A stretch of 64,000 nt of DNA. It comes from CAWCXF01 sp963799455 (lineage in GTDB: Bacteria > Pseudomonadota > Alphaproteobacteria > Rhodobacterales > Rhodobacteraceae). Positions 36,583 to 45,786 of the stretch are shown in pieces; the first letter of the stretch is position 1, and each line of letters opens with the position of its first letter. The position numbers and the translations under genes were made by a program. The stretch covers positions 930,001 to 994,000 of the forward strand of contig CAWCXF010000007.1 of NCBI GenBank assembly GCA_963799455.1, in the 5' to 3' direction. A model generated the notes under the pieces. The model did not search any database. It was not told the origin of the DNA and saw nothing but the letters and a program-made list of their open reading frames with translations.

Positions 36583-37283
36583 CGCCCATCCCCCGAGGGC
36601 GCGCGGCCGGCCGCGTCCCAGCGCCGGATCTCGGCGGCGTCCCAGGCCTCGACGGCCTCGCGGGCGCGGGCGCCGACCTCCTCCGGAGAGGCGCCCGGCG
36701 CGTAGAGCGAGGAGCCGAGCCCGAAGCCCGTGGCGCCCGCCGCGCGCCAGGCCTCGAAGTCGGACGGCCCCACGCCGCCCACCGCGACCACCTGCGCCTC
36801 GTAGGGCAGCACCGCGCGCAGCGCCTTGAGCCCGGCCGTGCCGAGCTGCGCCGCCGGGAACAGCTTGAGCCCCGAGGCGCCCGCGGCGAGCGCCGCGAAG
36901 CACTCGGACGCCGTGAACGCGCCGGGCCAGCTCTGCATCTCCAACGCGCGCGCGGCGCGGATCACGTCACCGTCGGTGTTGGGCGAGACGATCATCTGGC
37001 CCCCCGCCGCGGCCACCCGCACCACGTCCTGCACCGTGAGCACCGTGCCCGCGCCGATCAGCGCCTGCTCGCCGAAGGCGCGCGCCATGACCTCGACGCT
37101 GGCGAGCGGGTCGGGCGAGTTGAGCGGCACCTCGATGCGCTCGATCCCCGCCTCGATCAGCGCGCCCGCGACGGCCTCGGCCTCGCGCGGCTCGATCCCG
37201 CGCAGGATGGCGATCAGCGGACGGCCGGGGGCGGCGGCCTCGGGCGTGCCCCGGGGGGGCGGGACGGGCGCGGGCGCGGTCAT
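36579..37283 (-). CDS. dgoA: 2-dehydro-3-deoxy-6-phosphogalactonate aldolase
   Basis: The 234-residue class I aldolase splits KDPGal into pyruvate and glyceraldehyde-3-phosphate. It has the KDPG/KDPGal fold: IAILRGIEPREAEAVAGALIEAGI, VPLNSPDPLASVE, GAGTVLTVQDV, SPNTD and the Schiff-base lysine in GLKLFPAAQLG near residue 147. The N-terminal 20 residues are Pro/Ala-rich. The VPLNSP form and the neighbouring DgoK favour KDPGal over KDPG. ATG 37283 overlaps the dgoK stop by ATGA. Confidence 0.92.
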   Translation of the reverse strand: MTAPAPVPPPRGTPEAAAPGRPLIAILRGIEPREAEAVAGALIEAGIERIEVPLNSPDPLASVEVMARAFGEQALIGAGTVLTVQDVVRVAAAGGQMIVSPNTDGDVIRAARALEMQSWPGAFTASECFAALAAGASGLKLFPAAQLGTAGLKALRAVLPYEAQVVAVGGVGPSDFEAWRAAGATGFGLGSSLYAPGASPEEVGARAREAVEAWDAAEIRRWDAAGRAPSGDGR

Positions 37284-38167
37284 GCGGCCTCCTGGCGGCG
37301 TCGGGCGGCGGTGAGGCCCGCGAGCGTCGTGGCCTCCGCCCCGAGGTGTCGCACGCTTGCCCCCTGCGCCGCCAGGGCCAGCCCGTAGGCCCGCACGAGC
37401 GGCCCTTCGGCGATCACCGCCACGTCCTGCCCGAGCCAGTAGGGACGGGTCGCCGCCAGCTCCGCCCCGATCAGCAGGCCCGAGAGCCGCGAGCGCAGCA
37501 CGCCCGGCGCCGTCCCCTCCAGGAGCCCCTCGGCGCGCAGCCCGAAGAGCGAGGCGGCGAGCGCCTCGGGACGCGAAAGCGTGGCCATCAGCGAGGACTC
37601 GAAGGCGCCCTCCTCGAATCCGTCGCCCCCCACCGAGTGCCGCAGCACCGATCGCTCGGACAGGAGCGCGAACAGCTCGCCCGTCATGCAGGTGCGGAAG
37701 CTCACCACCTCGCCGGCGCTCACCCGCGCCCACTTCGTGTGCGTGCCGGGCAGGCAGGCCACGCCGTCGAAGCCGGGCTCCGACGCGATCAGCCCGGCGA
37801 TCTGGGTCTCCTCCCCGCGCATCACGTCCGGGGGCGCGGCCTGCGAGAGCCCCGGCAGGATGCTCACGCCCATCGCGCCCGGCGCGCGCACCGGCGGCCC
37901 CAGCGGCGCGCAGGGGACAGTGGCGTAGGGCGCCTCGACCCAGCCCTGGCGCGCGCCGAGCATGCCGCAGGCGATCACGGGCGCCTCCCGCGCGCCGAGC
38001 AGCTCGCGCAGCGCGCCCTCGAACTCGCCCGGCGCGAGCGTGCCCATGCCGCGCTCGGACTCCTCGCGCCAGACGGGCTCGGCGCCGCGCATCCCCCAGG
38101 CGCGCAGCCGCGAGGTGCCCCAATCGACGGCGACCCACTCGGCCGCCTCCTCGGCCCGCGCGCTCAT
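37280..38167 (-). CDS. dgoK: 2-dehydro-3-deoxygalactonokinase
   Basis: The 295-residue kinase phosphorylates 2-keto-3-deoxygalactonate with ATP, the step before DgoA. Family motifs are VAVDWGTSRLRAWGM at the N-terminus, ISILPGLSQAAPPDVMRGEETQI in the middle and LPGTHTKWARV. ATG 38167 is the start; the stop overlaps dgoA. It lies 199 bp downstream of the SDR gene, with no gene in between. Confidence 0.93.
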   Translation of the reverse strand: MSARAEEAAEWVAVDWGTSRLRAWGMRGAEPVWREESERGMGTLAPGEFEGALRELLGAREAPVIACGMLGARQGWVEAPYATVPCAPLGPPVRAPGAMGVSILPGLSQAAPPDVMRGEETQIAGLIASEPGFDGVACLPGTHTKWARVSAGEVVSFRTCMTGELFALLSERSVLRHSVGGDGFEEGAFESSLMATLSRPEALAASLFGLRAEGLLEGTAPGVLRSRLSGLLIGAELAATRPYWLGQDVAVIAEGPLVRAYGLALAAQGASVRHLGAEATTLAGLTAARRRQEAA

Positions 38168-38366
38168 GGCCCGAGCCCGGCCGCGATCGCAGGGCCCGGT
38201 CCTCCTCGGGGCCGCGTCCGCGCGGCCGCGCAGCACCTCGCGGACGAGGGGGCTCCCCTGCGGCGGGCGGCGCGCGCGCGACGCAGCCCCGAGGAGGACG
38301 GCACGGCGCGCGGCACCCCCTCCGGGCCGTCTCCTCCCCTCCCGCGAGCGGCGCGGCGTGTCGCCC

Positions 38367-39140
38367 TCATCCCGTGACGACCACGCCGCCGTCCGCGACG
38401 AGCACCTGGCCCGTCACCATCGCCGAGGCGTCCGAGGCCAGGAACAGGCAGGGGCCGACGATGTCGGCGGGCGCGAGGTGACGGGGCAGGCACTGGCGCG
38501 CGAGATGGGCCGCCAGGTCCGCCTCGGTGGCCCACAACGCGCGCTGCCTGTCGGTCAGAACCCAGCCCGGCGCGAGCGCGTTGACGCGCACGCCGCTCCC
38601 CCCGAACTCGCGGGCGAGCGAGCGCGTGAGACCGGTGATGCCCGCGTTGGCCGCCGTGTAGGAGGCGTAGCCGGCGTTGCCCATCATGTAGCTGATCGAG
38701 GAGAAGTTGACGATCGCGCCGCCGCCGGCCTCGCGCATCCCCGGCAGGACGGCCTGGGCCGCGAAGAAGTAGGATTTGAGGTTGATCGCCTGGTTGCGGT
38801 CCCAGTAGTCCTCCGTCACGTCGAGCGTCGCATGGCGATCGTCGTCGGCGGCGTTGCAGATCAGGCGCGTCACGGGTCCGTGCGCCTCGGCCGCCCGCGC
38901 CAGCGTCGCGCGCAGGGCGCCCACGTCGGTGAGGTCGCAGCGCAGGTCGAGCGGGCGCGCGCCCGTGGCCTCCTCCATGGCGCCCGCGAAGGCCGAGGCG
39001 TCGGATCGCTGGCAGAACGCCACCCGCGCGCCCTGGCGCAGGAACCCCTCGGTCAGCGCCGCGCCGATCCCCGAGCCGCCGCCGGTGACGAACACCGACG
39101 CCCCGTGCAGGTCGGGGAAGGCGGGGGCCGTGTCCGTCAC
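38367..39140 (-). CDS. SDR-family oxidoreductase with Asn at the catalytic Lys position
   Basis: The 257-residue short-chain dehydrogenase has the cofactor motif VTGGGSGIGAAL near residue 17, ICNAADD for the usual NAG, the catalytic Ser in FSSISY, and the active-site Tyr in YTAANAG. The family motif is YxxxK; here the fifth position reads AAC, Asn. The C-terminal substrate loop and MVTGQVLVADGG are normal. In this operon a D-galactose (or similar aldose) 1-dehydrogenase would fit the missing oxidation step. Whether the Lys replacement leaves activity is unclear. GTG 39140 is chosen for fit to the family N-terminus. Confidence 0.85.
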   Translation of the reverse strand: MTDTAPAFPDLHGASVFVTGGGSGIGAALTEGFLRQGARVAFCQRSDASAFAGAMEEATGARPLDLRCDLTDVGALRATLARAAEAHGPVTRLICNAADDDRHATLDVTEDYWDRNQAINLKSYFFAAQAVLPGMREAGGGAIVNFSSISYMMGNAGYASYTAANAGITGLTRSLAREFGGSGVRVNALAPGWVLTDRQRALWATEADLAAHLARQCLPRHLAPADIVGPCLFLASDASAMVTGQVLVADGGVVVTG

Positions 39141-39322
39141 CGCGCGCTCCGGGCGGCGGGGGGCACGGGACGCCGGGCCGCGGCCCGGCCCGGACGCTTC
39201 GGACCCGCGTCCGGCGGCGCCGGATGGCGCGTCGCCCCGGCGGGGGCGGGGCGCACGGGGATCGTCGAGCCCGCGTGGGCGAAGGCCGCTCGGGTCATGG
39301 GCGCTCCCTCCTCGCCCGCCCG

Positions 39323-40162
39323 CTATTTCACGGCGCCGAGCGTCAGGCCAGCGATGAAGTGGCGCTGCATCAGGAAGAAGATCGCCACCGGCGGCAGCGC
39401 CGCCACCAGCGAGCCTGCGCTCATCAGATGGTAGGCGGCGCGGTACTGGGCGTTGAACGAGGTGATGCCGGCGGTGACGGGCTGGCTCTCGGACCCTTGG
39501 GTCAGCACCACGGCCCAGAAGTAGTCGTTCCAGATGAAGGTGAAGATCAGCACCGCGAGCGCCGCCATGGCGGGCTTCATCAGCGGCAGCACCACGAACC
39601 AGAAGATGCGCCACTCCGAGACCCCCTCGACGCGGGCGGCCTCGATCAGCTCGAAGGGCAGCGCGCGGATGAAGTTGCGCATGAAGAGCGTGGCGAACCC
39701 GGTCTGGAAGGCGATGTGGAACAGCACCAATCCGGCGATGGTGTCGTAAAGCCCCAGCGAGAGCGTCAGCTCGCGCACCGGCACCATGAGGATCTGGAAG
39801 GGCACGAAGTTGCCCGCCACGAACATGAAGAAGAGCCACAGGTTGCCGCGGAAGCGATAGACCCCGAGCGCGAAGCCGGTCATCGTCGAGAGCGCCACCG
39901 CGCCGAGCACCGTCGGCACGGTGATGAGCACCGAGTTGAGCAGGTAGCGCGGCATCTCCGAGCCGGTGAACACCAGCGCGTAGTTCTCGAACGCGGCGAA
40001 GTCCGACGGCCAGCCCCAGTAGTTGCCGGTGGCGAAGTCGGCGTCGGGCCGGATCGAGAAGGTCGCCACCGCGATCAGCGGCAAGAGCCAGGCGATCAGC
40101 GCCACCGGCAGGAGCGCCTGGTAGCCGACGCGGGCGGCCCCCGTGACGGGGCGGGGGAACAT
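39323..40162 (-). CDS. Sugar ABC transporter permease (MalG type)
   Basis: The 279-residue inner-membrane protein has six hydrophobic segments and the EAA loop ELIEAARVEGVSEWRIFWFVVLPLMKP near residue 190, the contact with the ATPase. It pairs with the permease encoded upstream, the binding protein and the divergent ATPase to form a CUT1-type sugar importer. The start ATG 40162 is separated from the upstream permease by a 178-bp repeat-rich gap. Confidence 0.93.
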   Translation of the reverse strand: MFPRPVTGAARVGYQALLPVALIAWLLPLIAVATFSIRPDADFATGNYWGWPSDFAAFENYALVFTGSEMPRYLLNSVLITVPTVLGAVALSTMTGFALGVYRFRGNLWLFFMFVAGNFVPFQILMVPVRELTLSLGLYDTIAGLVLFHIAFQTGFATLFMRNFIRALPFELIEAARVEGVSEWRIFWFVVLPLMKPAMAALAVLIFTFIWNDYFWAVVLTQGSESQPVTAGITSFNAQYRAAYHLMSAGSLVAALPPVAIFFLMQRHFIAGLTLGAVK

Positions 40163-40221
40163 CAGCAGGCCCCCGTCGCGGGCGACCGCCCGAAGGCGGC
40201 CGACGCCCCCCGCGCGGGGGG

Positions 40222-40311
40222 CGCCCCGAACGCGGGGACCGCCCCGAGCGCGGGGAACGCCCCGAGCGCGGGGAACGCCCCGGACGCGGGGAACGCCCCG
40301 AGCGCGGGCAC
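40222..40311. repeat. Five tandem 18-bp repeats, each a small hairpin
   Basis: Units at 40222, 40240, 40258, 40276 and 40294 follow the pattern CGCCCCGAGCGCGGGGAA with one to three changes. Each can fold to a CCCCG/CGGGG stem. They fill the gap between the two permease genes. Confidence 0.9.
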
Positions 40312-40340
40312 GGCGGCGCTTCCCCGGGGCCGGGCGGCGC

Positions 40341-41270
40341 TCACGCCCGCCTCTCGTCGCGGTACATCTTGGCGAGGAAGAAGGCGATGTAGACCAGCAT
40401 GATGGCGAACAGAACCACGGCGATGGCGGCGCCGTAGCCCATGCGGAAGCCGTATTCGCTGAGCGCCACCTCGAACATGTAGAAGGCGAGCACCCGGCTC
40501 TCGCCGAAGGGGCCGCCGTTGGTCATCACCGAGATCAGGTCGAACGAGCGCAGCGCGCCGATGATGGTGACGACGAAGGCGATGAAGGTGGCGGGGCGAA
40601 GCTGCGGCAGCACGATGTGCCACAGCATCCAGACGCCCCGCGCGCCGTCGAGCCGACCCGCCTCGATCTGCTCGGGGTTCACCGCGTTGAGCCCCGTGAG
40701 GTAGAGGATCATGCAGTAGGCCGTCTGCGGCCAGAGGCCCGCGGCGATGATGCCGTAGGTGACGTAGGTGGGATCCCCCAGCACGTTGATCGGCCCGAGC
40801 CCGAACCAGCCCAGCATCACGTTGAGGAGCCCGAAGGAGGGGTCGTAGAACCAGGTGAAGACGAGGCCCACCACCACCTGGGAGATCACGAACGGGAAGA
40901 AGAACAGCGACTTGTAGAGACGGATCCCGATGACGGTCTGGTTGAGGAGGAGCGCGATGGCGAGCCCCGCCGGGATCGCCAGCAGGTAGAGCACGAGCCA
41001 CAGCACGTTGTTCTTGAGCGAGGTGTAGAAGGCGGGGTCGGACGCCAGCTCGCGGTAGTTGCCCGCGCCCACGTAGCTCGCCTCGCCCAAGCCGTCCCAG
41101 TCGTAGAGCGACAGGCCCATGGACTGGAACACCGGCATGACGACGTAGACCGCGAAGAAGGCGATCCCCGGGAGCAGGAACAGCCAGGGCGCCAGCATCC
41201 GCTGGTTGCGCCGCCACCAGCGCCGGCGGGGCTGGGAGGCGTGCAGCGTCGGCAGGGCGGCCTGGGTCAT
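40341..41270 (-). CDS. Sugar ABC transporter permease (MalF type)
   Basis: The 309-residue membrane protein has six hydrophobic segments (first at about 28-50, FLLPGIAFFAVYVVMPVF) and the EAA loop near 205-230 (EQIEAGRLDGARGVWMLWHIVLPQLRP). It is a CUT1-family permease that works with the second permease at 39.3 kb. ATG 41270 is a natural start, 270 bp after the binding-protein gene, from which it is separated by repeats. Confidence 0.93.
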   Translation of the reverse strand: MTQAALPTLHASQPRRRWWRRNQRMLAPWLFLLPGIAFFAVYVVMPVFQSMGLSLYDWDGLGEASYVGAGNYRELASDPAFYTSLKNNVLWLVLYLLAIPAGLAIALLLNQTVIGIRLYKSLFFFPFVISQVVVGLVFTWFYDPSFGLLNVMLGWFGLGPINVLGDPTYVTYGIIAAGLWPQTAYCMILYLTGLNAVNPEQIEAGRLDGARGVWMLWHIVLPQLRPATFIAFVVTIIGALRSFDLISVMTNGGPFGESRVLAFYMFEVALSEYGFRMGYGAAIAVVLFAIMLVYIAFFLAKMYRDERRA

Positions 41271-41290
41271 CGCGTCACCTCCCCGAGTGG

Positions 41291-41404
41291 TGGGCTCGTG
41301 CCCACCCTACTCCGCACGGGGTGGGCTCGCGCCCACCCTACGCTGGGTCGCCCACCGGGCGCTTCGTCTCGAGCGCCGAGGCCGTAGGGTGGGCGCCAGC
41401 CCAC
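41291..41404. repeat. GTAGGGTGGGC-type interspersed palindromes
   Basis: Three inverted copies of GTGGGC...GCCCACCCTAC (41291-41311, 41320-41342, and the reverse orientation GTAGGGTGGGCGCCAGCCCAC at 41383-41403) lie between the binding protein and permease genes. This family of repeated palindromes is common in bacterial intergenic DNA and may act on transcript ends. Confidence 0.8.
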
Positions 41405-41442
41405 CGTCGCTCGACCGGCGGTCGCTCGGCCGGCGCACAAGG

Positions 41443-41532
41443 GCCCCGACCCACCGCGCCCCGACCCACCGCGCCCCGACCCACCGCGCCCCGACCCACC
41501 GCGCCCCGACCCACCGCGCCCCGACCCGCTGC
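41443..41532. repeat. Six tandem 15-bp repeats after the binding-protein gene
   Basis: Units GCCCCGACCCACCGC at 41443, 41458, 41473, 41488 and 41503 are identical; a sixth at 41518 has two changes. Exact copies imply recent expansion. Confidence 0.92.
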
Positions 41533-41540
41533 GCCCCGGC

Positions 41541-42785
41541 TCAATACACCCGCTGGCGCGCCTGCTCCAACCGCTCGAGGATCCGGTCGAGGTTGTCGGG
41601 GCGCACCATGAACTCCTGGAAGCCCTCCATGGCGATCTTGGCCATCTCGGCCGGCGCGTCGCGGTCGAAGAACTGCGCGATGCCCCCGGGGCTCTCCTCG
41701 GACAGCATCTGGAAGCCCGCCTGCAGGAACTCGTCGTCGTCCACCGAGGCCTGCGAGTTGATCGGGAGCTGGCCCAGCGCGTCGCCGCCGTTGATGATGG
41801 TCTGGTTCTCGGGCGAGACCACGAAGCGCAGGAACTCGCGCGCGGCCTCCTTGTTCGCGGCGCCCGAGGGGATGTGGAAGGTGTCGGTCGGCGCGTCCTC
41901 GGCCATCTCGACGCCCGCGTTGATCGCCGGGAACTGGTAGAAGCCGAGCTGGTCCTCGCCGAGCCCGGCCTCGCGCAGGGGCGCCACGGCGAAGTTGCCC
42001 ATCAGGTAGGCCGCGGCGTCCCCCTGGACCATGAAGGGCAGCGCCTCCTGCCAGGAGTATGCGGTGTGGTCGTCGATGTAGGCGCCCATGTCGATCAGCT
42101 CGCGCCAGTTGGCGAAGGTCTGCCGCACGCGCTCGTCGGTCCAGGGGATCTCGCCGTTCGTGAGCGCCATGTGGAAGTCGTAGCCGTTGGTGCGCAGGTT
42201 GAGGTAGTCGAACCACCCCGCCGCCGTCCAAAGGAACTTGGTGCCGATGGTGAAGCACTTGATGTCGGCGTCGAGCAGCGTCTGGCAGGCGGCCTTGAAC
42301 GCCTCCCAGTCCCGAGGCGGCTCGATGCCGTTCGCGTCGTAGAGGTCCTGCCGGTAGTAGACGCCCCACTGGTAGTAGGTGTAGGGCACGCCCCACTGCT
42401 TGCCGTCGAGCGTCATCGCCTCCCTGGTCGAGGCGAGGTTCTCGAACTCGGGCCCCTCCCAGAGGTCGGAGACATCCTCGAAGAGGCCCGCCTCGACGTA
42501 AGGGGCCATGCGGTTGCCGGCGTACCAGGTGGCGATGTCGGGCGGGTTGGCGGTGAGGAAGTTGCGGATCTGGGTCTTGTAGGCCTCCCGGTCGATGATC
42601 GTGGTCTCGATCTCGAGGTCGGGGTGCTCCTCCTCGAAGCGCGCGATCATGTCCTCCATCGTCGCGCGCGGCGCGGGGTTGGAGGTGTCGAGGAAGATGC
42701 GCAGCTCGCCCGTGAGCGGCTCGGCCCGGGCGATGGCGACGCCCGTCAGCATGGTGGTGGCGAGCGCCGCGGCGATGATCCGCAT
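41541..42785 (-). CDS. Periplasmic sugar-binding protein of an ABC importer
   Basis: The 414-residue protein has a signal peptide (residues 1-21, ending IARA-EP) and the type-1 extracellular solute-binding fold (LRIFLDTSNPAPRATMEDMIARFEEEHPDLEIET, WYAGNRMAPYVEAGLFEDVSDLW, GVPYTYYQWGVYYRQDLY). It delivers a sugar to the two permeases downstream. A galactoside or galactose is likely because the same strand encodes beta-galactosidase and KDPGal enzymes. It is divergent from the ATPase gene across 132 bp that should hold promoters for both. Confidence 0.92.
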   Translation of the reverse strand: MRIIAAALATTMLTGVAIARAEPLTGELRIFLDTSNPAPRATMEDMIARFEEEHPDLEIETTIIDREAYKTQIRNFLTANPPDIATWYAGNRMAPYVEAGLFEDVSDLWEGPEFENLASTREAMTLDGKQWGVPYTYYQWGVYYRQDLYDANGIEPPRDWEAFKAACQTLLDADIKCFTIGTKFLWTAAGWFDYLNLRTNGYDFHMALTNGEIPWTDERVRQTFANWRELIDMGAYIDDHTAYSWQEALPFMVQGDAAAYLMGNFAVAPLREAGLGEDQLGFYQFPAINAGVEMAEDAPTDTFHIPSGAANKEAAREFLRFVVSPENQTIINGGDALGQLPINSQASVDDDEFLQAGFQMLSEESPGGIAQFFDRDAPAEMAKIAMEGFQEFMVRPDNLDRILERLEQARQRVY

Positions 42786-42917
42786 GGTGGTCCTCCCTGT
42801 CGATGTCCTGCCCGCCGCGTTCGCCGCGGCGGGGCTATTGTGTTGCGACGCTAGCAGGAAGGCGGCCTAGGCTGGCAACGACGCGTCCGGGCGGGGGCGC
42901 CGGGGGAGGGTCTCGAG

Positions 42918-44012
<1,095 letters not shown>

Positions 44013-44475
44013 GGCCGGACGAATCTGCGGATCCGACGAGTCGCGCGCCAGGCCGAATCCGCGCACCCCTTAAGCTGCAACAGACATCAAAAACCGCCCG
44101 ACGAGCGGGCGACACCCCTTACCAAATCAGGCTAACATCATTTGTTGCCCTTGGGGAACCCGGGATCGCATGGGCGGCGAGAATACCATCTGTGGTTGTG
44201 GCTGCGGTTGCGAGGGCCTGCACGGGCGGTCAGGTCAAGCCCCGCGGTCCGCACGCCCTGCGGCCCGCGGGATCGGCCCTCGCACAGCGGCGCCTCGCGG
44301 CGGCCGGCCCGGTCGGGTCGAGGGCATCCGGCCCCGCGCGGCGCGCCCCCCCGGCTCCTGGCGCGGGCTCCTCGCGCGCCGCCCCGCGAGGCGGCGTCCG
44401 ATCCCTGGACGCCGCCCGGTGGCGCGCCTAGCCTGGACGCGCCCCATCCGCCACCCATCGCCCCCGGAGGCCCCG
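44013..44475. other. Intergenic island with lower GC and an orphan hairpin
   Basis: About 460 bp without a convincing gene. A 150-bp part (about 44030-44220) has more A/T than its surroundings and looks foreign. Minus-strand frames end here with short tails such as DGILAAHAIPGSPRATNDV, which I cannot identify; it may be the 3' remnant of a lost gene. The rest is GC-rich and featureless up to the GGAGG site of the aminotransferase. Confidence 0.5.
44089..44111 (-). terminator. Minus-strand intrinsic terminator without an intact gene
   Basis: A 6-bp stem (CGCCCG 44095-44100 with CGGGCG 44106-44111) has five A on the plus strand at 44089-44093, which is a T-tract on the minus strand. It therefore terminates leftward transcription, yet no intact minus-strand gene lies to its right. 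Confidence 0.5.
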
Positions 44476-45786
44476 ATGCTCGACGCGCGCGCCAACTCCC
44501 TCGAGGAGCAGTGGATCCCCTTCACCGACAACCGCGGCTTCAAGGCGGCGCCGCGGCTCATCGTCGAGGGGCGCGGGGTCATGATGACCGACCACAAGGG
44601 CGGGCAGGTGATCGACGCCTCCTCGGGCCTGTTCTGCTGCCCCGCGGGCCACTGCCACCCCAGGATCGTCGAGGCCGTCCACGAGGCGATGCTCGATCTC
44701 ACCTTCGCCTCGCCCTTCGGCTCGGGCCACCCGCTCTCCTTCGCGCTCGCCGAACGCCTCGCGCGGCTGCTGCCCGAGACGATCGACCACGTGTTCTTCG
44801 TCAACTCAGGCTCCGAGGCGATCGACACCGCGCTCAAGATCGCCATGGCCTACTGGCACGCGCGAGGGGAGAACCGCCCCCGCTTCGTCAGCCGCGAGCG
44901 CGCCTATCACGGCGTCAACATCGGCGGCGTGTCGCTCTCGGGCCTCGTCGCCAACCGCCGCGCCTTCCCCGTCGTGATGCCGAACGTCGTCCACCTGCGC
45001 CACACCTGGACCGACGACGAGCTCTTCGCCCCCGGCCAGCGCCGGACCGGCGCGGACCGCGCCGAGGATCTCCAGCGCGCCGTGGACAACTACGGCGGCG
45101 AGACCATCGCGGCCGTCTTCGTCGAGCCCGTCGCGGGCTCCACCGGCACGCTGCCGCCGCCCCTGGGCTACCTCCAGCGCATCCGCGAGATCTGCGACGC
45201 GCATGGGATCCTGCTCGTCTTCGACGACGTGATCTGCGGCTTCGGACGGGTGGGGGGCGCCTTCTCCGCCGACGCCTTCGGCGTGACGCCCGACATCGTG
45301 ACCATGGCCAAGGCGCTCACCAACGGCTCGATCCCCATGGGCGCGGTCGCGGTGAAGGGCGACATCTACGAAACCGTCACCGACGCGGCCCCCATGGGCG
45401 GCATCGAGCTCTTCCACGGCTACACCTATTCGGGGCATCCGGCGGCCTGCGCGGCCGGCCTCGCGGCGCTCTCCATCTACGAGGAGGAGGGGCTCTTCGA
45501 GCGCGCGCGCGAGATGGCGCCCTACTTCCGCGACGCGGTGCACTCGCTCGCCGACCACGACCGGGTGCGCGACGTGCGCTCGATCGGCCTGATGGCCGGC
45601 GTCGAGATGCACCCCGAGCACGGGCGGCCCAACCTCGGGGTCGAGGCGCAGACGGACCTGTTCTGGCGGGGCTGCCACGTCAAGTTCACGGGGCCCACGG
45701 GGATCCTCGCGCCGATGTTCATCTCCGAGCGCCGTCACATCGACGAGGCTGTCGGGAAGTACCGCGAGACGCTGGACGCTCTGTGA
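44476..45786 (+). CDS. Class III aminotransferase (omega-amino acid:pyruvate type)
   Basis: The 436-residue PLP enzyme transfers amino groups from an omega-amino acid such as beta-alanine. It has NSGSEAIDTALKIAMAYW for phosphate binding, FVEPVAGSTGTLPPPLGYL, the Asp in LLVFDDVICGFGRVG and the Schiff-base lysine in MAKALTNGSIPMGAV near residue 285. The opening DARANSLEEQWIPFTDNRGFKAAPR is like beta-alanine:pyruvate aminotransferases, but the substrate is not certain. GGAGG precedes ATG 44476. GTGA at its stop is the likely start of the next gene. Confidence 0.9.
   Translation: MLDARANSLEEQWIPFTDNRGFKAAPRLIVEGRGVMMTDHKGGQVIDASSGLFCCPAGHCHPRIVEAVHEAMLDLTFASPFGSGHPLSFALAERLARLLPETIDHVFFVNSGSEAIDTALKIAMAYWHARGENRPRFVSRERAYHGVNIGGVSLSGLVANRRAFPVVMPNVVHLRHTWTDDELFAPGQRRTGADRAEDLQRAVDNYGGETIAAVFVEPVAGSTGTLPPPLGYLQRIREICDAHGILLVFDDVICGFGRVGGAFSADAFGVTPDIVTMAKALTNGSIPMGAVAVKGDIYETVTDAAPMGGIELFHGYTYSGHPAACAAGLAALSIYEEEGLFERAREMAPYFRDAVHSLADHDRVRDVRSIGLMAGVEMHPEHGRPNLGVEAQTDLFWRGCHVKFTGPTGILAPMFISERRHIDEAVGKYRETLDAL

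Noticed and set aside
40162..40340. Possible small protein encoded by PALGAFPA-type repeats between the permeases
   Set aside because: The frame only reflects the 18-bp hairpin repeats and has no start signal.
44030..44160. Possible tRNA or tRNA-derived attachment site in the lower-GC tract
   Set aside because: No cloverleaf could be built; no T-arm with a GTTCRA-type loop and no paired acceptor stem.
44170..44475. Cys-rich start MGGENTICGCGCGCEG in frame with the aminotransferase
   Set aside because: It looks like a metallothionein fragment at first, but no family pattern continues, the rest is Arg/Pro/Gly-rich, and the aminotransferase has its own GGAGG-ATG at 44476.
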